DNA from: Rhodospirillaceae bacterium UBA3470 | GTDB taxonomy: Bacteria; Pseudomonadota; Alphaproteobacteria; Rhodospirillales; Casp-alpha2 | Assembly (NCBI GenBank): GCA_002378125.1 | Contig: DFRF01000033.1 | Coordinates: forward strand, 747 to 21,383 | Length of the DNA stretch: 20,637 nucleotides | Direction: 5' to 3' | Shown here: in pieces, positions 15,793 to 20,637 of the stretch | Layout: each line of letters opens with the position of its first letter | Numbering within the stretch: position 1 is the stretch's first letter | Position numbers and translations under genes: made by a program | The notes under the pieces: generated by a model | Database searches by the model: none | Told to the model about the DNA's origin: nothing | The model's input: only the letters and a program-made list of their open reading frames with translations

Positions 15793-16080
15793 AATAACGT
15801 CCAGGCAACTGTGCTGACGGGAAAGGGCGAGTTGTTTTGCGAAGACGCTGACATCAAGGTTGGCGCCGGCGGGAAACGCGGTCCTGGAGACCGGTCGGCC
15901 ACGAGCCGAACTGTCCCTGACGGTTATCGCACGATCGTGGAGTCAACGAAGCCGATGATCGCGGCGCTTAACAGTCCGACGCTGGGCGGCGGCCTCGCCA
16001 TCGCCGGGTCTTGCGATATCCTGGTTGCGTCCGGCGCGCCTCTGTGCATTCTTACTCAACTAGCGTTAAGGGCACAATGA
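15793..16080 (+). pseudogene. Truncated enoyl-CoA hydratase/isomerase (crotonase) remnant
   Basis: The frame from just after a TAA at 15790-15792 reads NNVQATVLTGKGELFC, then DADIKVGAG, then GYRTIVESTKPMIAALN, SPTLGGGLAIAGSCDILVAS. This is the middle of the crotonase fold: the first oxyanion-hole loop (normally CAGADxK, here CEDADIK) and the second (GGGLAIAxSCD). After the Ser near 16033 the similarity stops, and the frame ends in a TGA at 16078-16080. About 50 N-terminal residues and about 130 C-terminal ones, including the usual catalytic Glu region, are missing from a roughly 260-aa family. It is therefore a deletion relic, perhaps of an enzyme once serving the downstream acyl-CoA pathway. 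Its TGA overlaps the ATG of the next gene (ATGA). Confidence 0.8.
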
Positions 16081-16883
16081 ACGGGGTTTCCAACATGTCC
16101 AAGCGGGAAATGCGCGGCATCAAAGAGGGGTTAAGGGTCATCGTCACGGCAGGCGCCGCGGGTATCGGGAGGGCAATCGCCGAAACCTTTGTCGATAGAG
16201 GCGCCAAGGTGTTCATATGCGACCTGGATGATACGGCCTTGGCGGAAATGGCGAAGGCTTGCCCAGAAATTGGACGCTTTCGTGCAGATGTTGCTGATCA
16301 GGCGCAGGTCGACGCTTTCTTTGACGTCGCGCTTGCTGATTTGGGGGGGTTGGACGTGCTGGTCAACAACGCCGGTATCGCCGGTCCCACCGCGCTAATT
16401 GATGAGATGAGCCCGGACGACTGGCGGCGTACCGTAGATATCAATTTGAACAGTCACTTCTATTGCCTACGTCGGGCAGTACCGCCCCTAAAAGAATCCG
16501 GCAACGGCGCAATCATCAATCTGTCCTCAGTCGCCGGCCGGTTGGGCTTCGCTATGCGGACTCCGTATGCCGCCACGAAATGGGCAATCGTTGGGTTGAC
16601 GGAATCTTTGTCAAAAGAACTAGGGCCCTTCGGTATCCGTGTGAACTGCCTTCAACCAGGCATGGTTGAAGGAGACCGCATCAACCGTGTCATCTCTGCG
16701 CGCGCCGAAGCGACCGGCAGGGCCTTCGACACGGTTGAAAAGGACATGCTATCAAACGTCTCACTTAGGCGCACCGTTTCAGGCCAAGACATTGCCGAGA
16801 TGGCGGTCTTCCTATGCACCCCCATGGGCGCGAACGTATCCGGTCAGGCCTTAAGCATCTGTGCCGGTGTCGAAACTATCTAA
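16077..16883 (+). CDS. Short-chain dehydrogenase/reductase (SDR)
   Basis: A 268-aa classical SDR using NAD(P). Seen: the nucleotide loop TAGAAGIG (24-31), acidic CDLDD (48-52) after the second strand, which favours NAD(H), DVAD (71-74), NNAG (97-100), catalytic Ser151 in LSSVAGR and Y164-x3-K168 in YAATK, then GIRVNCLQPG. The first Gly position of TGxxxGIG reads TAGAAGIG, a mild variant. The start at 16077 is chosen because AGGG lies a few bases upstream; ATGs at 16095 and 16110 are alternatives, and a longer frame from 16011 runs through the crotonase relic and is unlikely. It is 13 bp ahead of the next dehydrogenase. With the BKACE it may oxidise the starting alcohol or interconvert acetoacetate and 3-hydroxybutyrate; this is inference. 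Confidence 0.9.
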   Translation: MNGVSNMSKREMRGIKEGLRVIVTAGAAGIGRAIAETFVDRGAKVFICDLDDTALAEMAKACPEIGRFRADVADQAQVDAFFDVALADLGGLDVLVNNAGIAGPTALIDEMSPDDWRRTVDINLNSHFYCLRRAVPPLKESGNGAIINLSSVAGRLGFAMRTPYAATKWAIVGLTESLSKELGPFGIRVNCLQPGMVEGDRINRVISARAEATGRAFDTVEKDMLSNVSLRRTVSGQDIAEMAVFLCTPMGANVSGQALSICAGVETI

Positions 16884-16896
16884 AGGTATACCAGAC

Positions 16897-17847
16897 ATGA
16901 ATGAAAAGATTGCCGTCATCGGATCGGGCCTGATCGGACGGGCTTGGGCGATCTCTTTCGCCCGCGCCGGCTATGCCGTGGAAATGACCGACATCGACCC
17001 CGACGCCCTCAACCAATCCATCAAAGCCCTAAAAGGCAGCCTCGCAGATTTAGCCAAACACAATTTGCTAAATGACCAAGATATCAACACCGTGGCCGCC
17101 CGAGTTTCCCCACAGGAGAGCGTCGCCGCCGCTTTGGATGGCGCCACCTATGTGCAGGAGAACACCGCCGAAGTCCTAGAAATAAAAAAGCAGGTCTACA
17201 CGGAGCTGGATGGCATAGCAGGACCGGAAACAGTCATCGGTAGTTCTACCTCGGGGTTCATGGCATCGTTGTTTACCGAGGAATTGAAAGGACGTCACCG
17301 GTGTCTCGTCGCCCACCCTATAAACCCGCCCCATCTGGTGCCGGCGGTAGAGCTCTGCCCAGCTCCTTGGACGGACGAGGCCGCCATGGATACTACGACT
17401 GCGATTATGGAGAACGCGGGCCACAAGACGATCCGCATGGAAAAAGAGATCGACGGTTTTATCGTAAATCGGATGCAGATCGCCCTCCTCCACGAGGCCT
17501 TTCGTCTGGTCGACGGTGGCTATGCCTCATGCGAGGACGTAGACCGCGCCATCAAGGATGGACTGTCGCACCGTTGGTCCTTCATTGGCCCTTTCGAAAC
17601 CGGCGATTTGAACGCGCCGAATGGGATCCGTGACTACTGTACGAAGTTCGGCGGGTTGATTGAGCGGGTTGGACGCTCTCAAACGGAGAACACGGATTTC
17701 CGTGGTCCGCTTCTTGATATACTAGAAGCGCAACGTCGCGAACTGCTACCCGCCGATCAACTGGCAGATCGAGCCGCATGGCGCGATCGACGCCTCATGG
17801 CTCTGGCGGTCCACAAGAAACACGCCGCCGATACCCTCGGAGACTGA
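16897..17847 (+). CDS. 3-hydroxy acid dehydrogenase, lambda-crystallin / L-carnitine dehydrogenase type
   Basis: A 316-aa member of the 3-hydroxyacyl-CoA dehydrogenase superfamily in its short, CoA-independent branch (L-gulonate 3-dehydrogenase/lambda-crystallin, L-carnitine dehydrogenase). Seen: the NAD loop GSGLIGRAW (9-17), TDIDPD ending the second strand, SSTSGF (116-121), the catalytic pair H140 and E152 in AHPINPPHLVPAVEL, and N191 in FIVNRMQ. Members oxidise a beta-hydroxy acid to the beta-keto acid. The wording (HPINPPHLVP, LCPAPWT) is nearer to the lambda-crystallin type than to Pseudomonas CdhA as I remember it, so carnitine should not be assumed. The ATG at 16897 is chosen over 16861, which lies inside the SDR; an AAGG lies about 10 nt upstream. 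The BKACE gene follows after 28 bp, and the pairing supplies its beta-keto acid substrate. Confidence 0.9.
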   Translation: MNEKIAVIGSGLIGRAWAISFARAGYAVEMTDIDPDALNQSIKALKGSLADLAKHNLLNDQDINTVAARVSPQESVAAALDGATYVQENTAEVLEIKKQVYTELDGIAGPETVIGSSTSGFMASLFTEELKGRHRCLVAHPINPPHLVPAVELCPAPWTDEAAMDTTTAIMENAGHKTIRMEKEIDGFIVNRMQIALLHEAFRLVDGGYASCEDVDRAIKDGLSHRWSFIGPFETGDLNAPNGIRDYCTKFGGLIERVGRSQTENTDFRGPLLDILEAQRRELLPADQLADRAAWRDRRLMALAVHKKHAADTLGD

Positions 17848-17875
17848 CATTCAGGCCTACTCACAGGAGTACATC

Positions 17876-18808
17876 ATGGCGAAAGCCCGCAAAGTCATCA
17901 TTACCTGCGCCGTCACCGGCTCAATCCATACGCCGTCCATGTCGCCACACCTACCAGTCACGGCGGATGAAATAACCGAAGCGGCCCTTGGCGCGGCCGA
18001 GGCCGGTGCTTCGATCCTTCATTTGCACGCCCGCAACCAAGAAGATGGTAGTCCCGATCAGAGCATCGACGCCTTCATGCGTTTCCTGCCCCGGATCAAG
18101 CAAAACACCGACGCCGTGGTGAACATCACTACCGGTGGCGCGGCGACCATGACCATAGATCAGCGTTTACAACCGGCTTTGAACTGCAAACCGGAAGTGG
18201 CGTCGTTAAACATGGGCTCCATGAACTTTGGCCTGTTTCCGATGCTAGACCGCTTCACGGATCTGAAGCACGACTGGGAACGCCAATACCTGGAAAACAG
18301 CCGCGACATGGTATTCAAGAACACCTATAAAGACATTGAGTTCATCCTTACGTCCTGCGCCGACAATAACACGCGGTTCGAGTTCGAATGCTATGACATC
18401 TCACACCTGTACAACCTCGCCCATTTTCTGGAGCGCGGTCTAGTCAAGCCGCCGCTGTTCGTTCAGTCGGTCTTTGGCATCTTGGGCGGTATCGGTGCGC
18501 ATCCCGAAGACCTCATGCATATGAAGCGCACGGCGGACCGGTTATTCGGCGACCAATATTATTGGTCCATCTTGGGTGCAGGCCGCAATCAGATTCCCCT
18601 CGCCGCCATGGGCGCGGCCATGGGCGCGAACGTCCGCGTCGGCATGGAGGATTCGCTTTGGTGCGGACCAGGTAAACTTGCGGAGAGCAACGCCGAACAG
18701 GTCACCAAAATGCGTCAGGTCCTTGAAGGCATGTCACTAGAAGTGGCAACCCCGGACGAGGCGCGTGAAATTCTTCAATTGAAGGGAGGCGATCAGGTCG
18801 CTTTCTAA
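17876..18808 (+). CDS. BKACE family beta-keto acid cleavage enzyme (DUF849)
   Basis: A 310-aa protein of the family whose founder is Kce, 3-keto-5-aminohexanoate cleavage enzyme. These zinc enzymes condense a beta-keto acid with acetyl-CoA and split it into acetoacetate and a new acyl-CoA. Seen: the N-terminal strand VIITCAVTGS (7-16) with SMSPHLPVT, zinc ligands H49 and H51 in LHLHAR, NITTGG (83-88), SLNMGSMNFG (110-119), the QSVFGILGGIG loop (197-207) and E258 in RVGMEDSLW as the third expected metal ligand. Length is normal. The ATG at 17876 has AGGAG 6 nt upstream, the best ribosome site of this operon. Substrate range in the family covers 3-dehydrocarnitine, aminated and plain keto acids; the pocket cannot be read by eye. 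It converges on hspQ with a 6-bp gap. Confidence 0.93.
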   Translation: MAKARKVIITCAVTGSIHTPSMSPHLPVTADEITEAALGAAEAGASILHLHARNQEDGSPDQSIDAFMRFLPRIKQNTDAVVNITTGGAATMTIDQRLQPALNCKPEVASLNMGSMNFGLFPMLDRFTDLKHDWERQYLENSRDMVFKNTYKDIEFILTSCADNNTRFEFECYDISHLYNLAHFLERGLVKPPLFVQSVFGILGGIGAHPEDLMHMKRTADRLFGDQYYWSILGAGRNQIPLAAMGAAMGANVRVGMEDSLWCGPGKLAESNAEQVTKMRQVLEGMSLEVATPDEAREILQLKGGDQVAF

Positions 18809-18814
18809 CCCGGC

Positions 18815-19201
18815 TTAGTTGCTTTTCTGGCGTAGGATGAAGCGTCCATCTTCAACCCCCTCGAAGAACTCATCCAGTTCCGGGTGATCGATCGGGTCTT
18901 CGTCACGGTTTTCGGGTACGAGGTTCTGCTCGGAGACATACGCTATGTAGGGGGAGCGTTCAGGCTCTGGCGTTTCCGCTAGCAAGTGGTAGAACGGCTG
19001 ATCCTTCCGGGGGCGCACATCTTCAGGGATATTCTCCCACCATTCTTCGGAGTTGTTGAATATCGGATCGACGTCGAAAATCACACCGCGGAAGCCGTAT
19101 ACGCGATGGCGCACGGGCGCACCGATCCCAAACTTTGCTGAGGCAATCACGCGAGGTACATCATTCGCCAGAGCGCCGTCAATTTCGCCATAAGTATCCA
19201 T
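18815..19201 (-). CDS. hspQ: Heat shock protein HspQ (YccV/hemimethylated-DNA-binding family)
   Basis: 128 aa as drawn. The core AKFGIGAPVRHRVYGFRG, then VIFDVDP, FYHLLAE, YIAYVSEQNL and the acidic tail DEFFEGVEDGRFILRQ match HspQ, which in enterobacteria is a heat-inducible modulator of the Lon protease and was first described as binding hemimethylated DNA. E. coli HspQ is about 105 aa and begins MIASKFGIG. Here the matching segment is VIASAKFGIG, whose Val is a GTG at 19150, so the true protein may be 111 aa starting there. The ATG at 19201 has no good Shine-Dalgarno; neither does the GTG. A promoter-like pair lies just upstream. It lies downstream of two tiny genes on the same strand, with a 130-bp gap. 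Confidence 0.9.
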   Translation of the reverse strand: MDTYGEIDGALANDVPRVIASAKFGIGAPVRHRVYGFRGVIFDVDPIFNNSEEWWENIPEDVRPRKDQPFYHLLAETPEPERSPYIAYVSEQNLVPENRDEDPIDHPELDEFFEGVEDGRFILRQKSN

Positions 19202-19207
19202 GTAGGA

Positions 19208-19235
19208 ATTCTACCTTTCTCAAGGCCATGGTCAA
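19208..19235 (-). promoter_or_regulatory. Candidate sigma70-type promoter for hspQ
   Basis: On the minus strand TTGACC (19235-19230), a 16-bp spacer and TAGAAT (19213-19208) form a fair sigma70 pair. The expected start of transcription is at or near 19201, the A of the first possible hspQ ATG. The mRNA would be leaderless if that ATG is used, or have a leader of about 50 nt if the GTG at 19150 is the start. No sigma32-type box was recognised. Confidence 0.4.
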
Positions 19236-19300
19236 TGCCGGACCGGCCAGCAGTACCGTATTAAGCCTGAGCCATAATTTTCTTGGAAAGCATATGGTGT

Positions 19301-19318
19301 GGACTTCACGAGAAGTCC
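19301..19318. repeat. Perfect 7-bp hairpin
   Basis: GGACTTC, a 4-nt loop, and GAAGTCC lie 13 bp after the stop of the zinc-ribbon gene (minus strand). The stem could end or stabilise that transcript, but no T-run follows on the minus strand, so it is not a standard intrinsic terminator. Confidence 0.5.
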
Positions 19319-19331
19319 AGAGGCGCATGCC

Positions 19332-19505
19332 TTATGCAGCAATCCCGCCGGAACGCCAGACCGACGTTTCTTTACAAGACGAACAAACACGCTCACCGAT
19401 GTGGTTGGAGGTGAATTTACCGCCACACATCAGACATTTCCGGGTCTTCTTGACCTGGGGGCGATCCGGCTCGGGCTTCTTTGTATCAGTACGTCGAGAA
19501 GCCAT
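19332..19505 (-). CDS. Small zinc-ribbon protein (57 aa)
   Basis: From the ATG at 19505 the minus strand encodes 57 residues: a basic, Pro-rich arm (MASRRTDTKKPEPDRPQ) then CLMC (24-27), GGKFTSNHIGERV, CSSC (41-44) and the tail VWRSGG. The CxxC-x13-CxxC spacing is a compact zinc ribbon. GGAGG lies 8 nt before the ATG. The ATG shares its A with the TAA of the preceding tiny gene (TAATG), so the two are translationally coupled. Family-level function is unknown to me; basic arm plus ribbon suggests binding of RNA, DNA or a protein partner. It is shorter than usual gene-calling cut-offs and easily missed. The coding evidence is strong: motif, ribosome site and coupling agree. Confidence 0.85.
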   Translation of the reverse strand: MASRRTDTKKPEPDRPQVKKTRKCLMCGGKFTSNHIGERVCSSCKETSVWRSGGIAA

Positions 19506-19690
19506 TATGCCGCCTCCCGCGCTTCAAGAAGTTCAGCAGTTGGCCGATTCAACACCGACGTTGCGAGCGCCAATAACTCTTCAGCTTCATCAAGAAGTAT
19601 TTTCATAGTTTCCGGTTTCGCATCTTGTGCTTTATTCAGCGCGTCGCCGGCGCTGTCCGAAAGAAACCGAACCAGTTCGATCTTTGCCAT
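19505..19690 (-). CDS. Small helical protein of unknown function (61 aa)
   Basis: From the ATG at 19690 the frame gives MAKIELVRFLSDSAGDALNK and continues through TMKILLDEAEELLALATSVL to the TAA at 19505-19507. It is almost wholly helix-forming, with Leu/Ala/Glu periodicity suited to a two-helix hairpin or coiled coil; no membrane span and no cysteines. A TTG eight codons upstream (19714) keeps the frame open but is less likely than the ATG, which has a weak AGGG about 10 nt upstream. Its stop overlaps the start of the zinc-ribbon gene, suggesting that the two products work together. I do not recognise the family. Confidence 0.65.
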   Translation of the reverse strand: MAKIELVRFLSDSAGDALNKAQDAKPETMKILLDEAEELLALATSVLNRPTAELLEAREAA

Positions 19691-19764
19691 AGTCTTAAAC
19701 CCTACTCTACTCAACAGCTAACCTTGGCGCCGAAATGCATCCGTTCTAAGCTGTCATATTTCCT

Positions 19765-19778
19765 TAAAGCGCGCTTTA
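19765..19778. promoter_or_regulatory. 14-bp perfect palindrome, candidate operator
   Basis: TAAAGCGCGCTTTA reads the same on both strands and lies about 75-88 bp upstream of the 61-aa gene start. On the minus strand it follows directly as TATAAAGCGC, so it may overlap a -10-like TATAAA. A binding site for a dimeric repressor is possible; no regulator gene is nearby. Confidence 0.3.
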
Positions 19779-19897
19779 TACACGAATTACTTTTGCATTC
19801 CATCATATTTTGTGTGCGTTGAAATATTTTTGAATCCTATGAAACGCCCCTCGTTAACTTAATCGCTGAAAACAAATATATAATTATTATCAATGTA

Positions 19898-20140
19898 TTA
19901 ATGAATAGTTACTTGTTTCTTGCAGCGCCGATAAACACCTAAGACATCCAAGGTGTTCTCCCTCAATTCACCTAAGATGAACTCTTTTTCAATTGCGGCA
20001 CCAATTAATCGCACCGTAAGGCCCGTGTAGTTGCGAACATAGTGCCGCTGGGTCTGGTTTCCGCTGATTTTTCTCATCTTCAAAGGATTACGTAATGCCA
20101 TGCCCAATTTCCAACCTGGGTCGTTATTTATTCGCGCCAC
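19898..20140 (-). CDS. Doubtful small hypothetical protein
   Basis: An open frame of up to 80 codons starts with a GTG at 20140; ATG alternatives at 20101 (67 aa) and 20077 (59 aa) look no worse. The product is basic (KMRKISGNQTQRHYVRNYT, then LIGAAIEKEFILGELRENT), without cysteine pairs beyond one, signal peptide or known motif. None of the starts has a convincing Shine-Dalgarno. Its 3' end is in the AT-rich stretch. No other gene competes for the place, so it could be real, transferred in, or a decayed gene end. Confidence 0.25.
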   Translation of the reverse strand: MARINNDPGWKLGMALRNPLKMRKISGNQTQRHYVRNYTGLTVRLIGAAIEKEFILGELRENTLDVLGVYRRCKKQVTIH

Positions 20141-20196
20141 TATGGTGCCGGAGTCATTAACAACCCCTAAATCATGGAATCACCCGGAGGACTGAC

Positions 20197-20214
20197 ATGG
20201 ATTTCTCAGGTTAA
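20197..20214 (+). other. Five-codon ORF with strong ribosome site
   Basis: CGGAGG at 20185-20190, six spacer bases, then ATG, four codons (reading MDFSG) and TAA ending one base before the MmgE/PrpD stop. It could be the broken 5' end of a lost gene, or chance. No regulatory role can be assigned, since no plus-strand gene follows within the window. Confidence 0.2.
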
Positions 20215-20637
20215 TTAGGCAACAGCCGCGGCGCGCGCATAAGAAAGTTGGGCGACATCGTGAACTTGCTCCAACCGCCAACATTCGTCCAATAGCTTGC
20301 TAGCCGCGTCCGGCCCGATGACCGGATCGACTAGCTCATGATACTTGTCCTCTAGTTCCGCGTCGCTCAACGGATTATCTGGGTCCCCCTTGCGGGTCGG
20401 CGAATGGTGCTCATATCGAGCCCCGTCCATAGTTTCCACAGTGACTATGGCAGAGCGAAAATTCGGAAACTTAGTTTCGGCGTCCGTGTCGGTCGCGAAT
20501 TCGATACGCGACATGACCGAACGGATATCCGGATCGTTCAGTTTTTCTTCGGTAAAGGCGGCGAACCGCGCGCGCCCCAGAACCAATCCCGCAGCGGCGG
20601 CATAGGGAAGCGAAAACTTTGCTTCATACACGGTCTG
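20215..20637 (-). CDS. MmgE/PrpD family protein, C-terminal part (cut by window edge)
   Basis: The last 140 residues of a minus-strand gene, open to the window end. The frame begins QTVYEAKFSLPYAAAAGLVLG, then LNDPDIRSVMSRIEFATD, FPNFRSAIVTVETMDG, the segment SPTRKGDPDNPLSDAELEDKY and DECWRLEQVHDVAQL. Sequence and order match domain 2 of the MmgE/PrpD fold (2-methylcitrate dehydratase, cis-aconitate decarboxylase and many uncharacterised relatives). The KGDPDNPLSDAEL block is the family's conserved C-terminal stretch. A GTG at 20631 is an internal Val, not the start. The real enzymes act on small polycarboxylates or other acids; the active-site half lies outside the window, so the substrate is unknown. 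It is separated from the tiny operon by an AT-rich gap. Confidence 0.88.
   Translation of the reverse strand, partial: QTVYEAKFSLPYAAAAGLVLGRARFAAFTEEKLNDPDIRSVMSRIEFATDTDAETKFPNFRSAIVTVETMDGARYEHHSPTRKGDPDNPLSDAELEDKYHELVDPVIGPDAASKLLDECWRLEQVHDVAQLSYARAAAVA

Larger units (their letters stand above)
19691..20214. other. AT-rich intergenic region
   Basis: About 520 bases separate the tiny-gene pair from the MmgE/PrpD stop. Bases from about 19780 to 19915 are strikingly AT-rich for this window (runs such as AAATATATAATTATTATCAA). The region should hold the promoter of the tiny operon. It contains a 14-bp palindrome (19765-19778), one doubtful minus-strand frame (19898-20140) and a five-codon plus-strand ORF with a good ribosome site; these are listed separately. 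No RNA gene was recognised. Confidence 0.5.

Noticed and set aside
16011..16076. Longer SDR reading from 16011
   Set aside because: The extra 22 residues come from the crotonase relic in another frame and have no ribosome site; the ATG at 16077 with AGGG nearby fits the family better.
15811..16080. Reading the 89-codon crotonase frame as an intact small gene
   Set aside because: It holds only the centre of a roughly 260-aa fold, with no catalytic tail and a stop just upstream; it is a relic.
16897..18808. Firm assignment of this unit to L-carnitine degradation
   Set aside because: Thioesterase and other carnitine genes are absent and the dehydrogenase resembles the lambda-crystallin branch; the substrate is left open.
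19299..19721. 140-codon plus-strand open frame
   Set aside because: It is antisense to the two tiny minus-strand genes, is rich in Ser/Arg/Thr with no motif, and lacks a ribosome site, while the minus strand shows a zinc ribbon and coupling.
1..20637. CRISPR array, defence system, transposase or phage genes
   Set aside because: No regularly spaced direct repeats, no nuclease, helicase or reverse transcriptase motifs and no transposase motifs were seen on either strand.

Overview
The window looks like a chromosomal segment from a moderately GC-rich proteobacterium. An alphaproteobacterium is my best guess, from the HspQ, the BKACE locus, the MmgE/PrpD protein and the general codon use. No rRNA, tRNA, CRISPR array, transposase or phage gene was seen, so the species cannot be fixed from the sequence.

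Left edge (1-612): the first 100 residues of a PotA-type ABC transporter ATPase, reading out of the window on the minus strand. Its upstream region carries a 14-bp palindrome that could be an operator.

Centre (613-13979): a glycan-assembly region with nine genes. It holds two asparagine-synthase-type amidotransferases (613-2601 plus; 5181-7100 minus), six glycosyltransferase genes (2848-3984, 3981-5177, 8294-9478, 10519-11733 and the double-domain 11730-13979 on minus; CgeB-like 7171-8322 on plus) and one methyltransferase with a zinc-binding N-terminal module (9492-10496 plus). The genes lie in short, tightly packed blocks that alternate in strand. The minus block 7100 to 2848 (amidotransferase, GT, GT) has a 3-bp gap and a 4-bp overlap, and the block 13979 to 10519 has a 4-bp ATGA overlap. 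A plausible joint role is assembly of a surface polysaccharide or protein glycan with amidated (uronamide-like) and methylated residues. No flippase, polymerase, priming transferase, nucleotide-sugar synthesis gene or exporter lies in the window, so lipid carrier, precursors and export must be supplied from elsewhere. A fragment at 2714-2840 may be the tail of a lost aldo/keto reductase.

Right half (14490-18808): all on the plus strand. An ArgE-type M20 deacetylase is followed by a truncated enoyl-CoA hydratase/isomerase remnant and then a three-gene catabolic unit: a short-chain dehydrogenase, a 3-hydroxyacyl-CoA-dehydrogenase/lambda-crystallin-type dehydrogenase and a BKACE (beta-keto acid cleavage enzyme, DUF849). 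The logic is oxidation of a beta-hydroxy acid to a beta-keto acid, then cleavage with acetyl-CoA to acetoacetate plus a new acyl-CoA. The substrate is unknown; L-carnitine is the best-known precedent.

Right edge (18815-20637): all on the minus strand. It holds hspQ, a coupled pair of very small genes (a 61-aa helical protein and a 57-aa four-cysteine zinc-ribbon protein), an AT-rich intergenic stretch with a doubtful small ORF, and the C-terminal 140 residues of an MmgE/PrpD-family protein that runs off the window.
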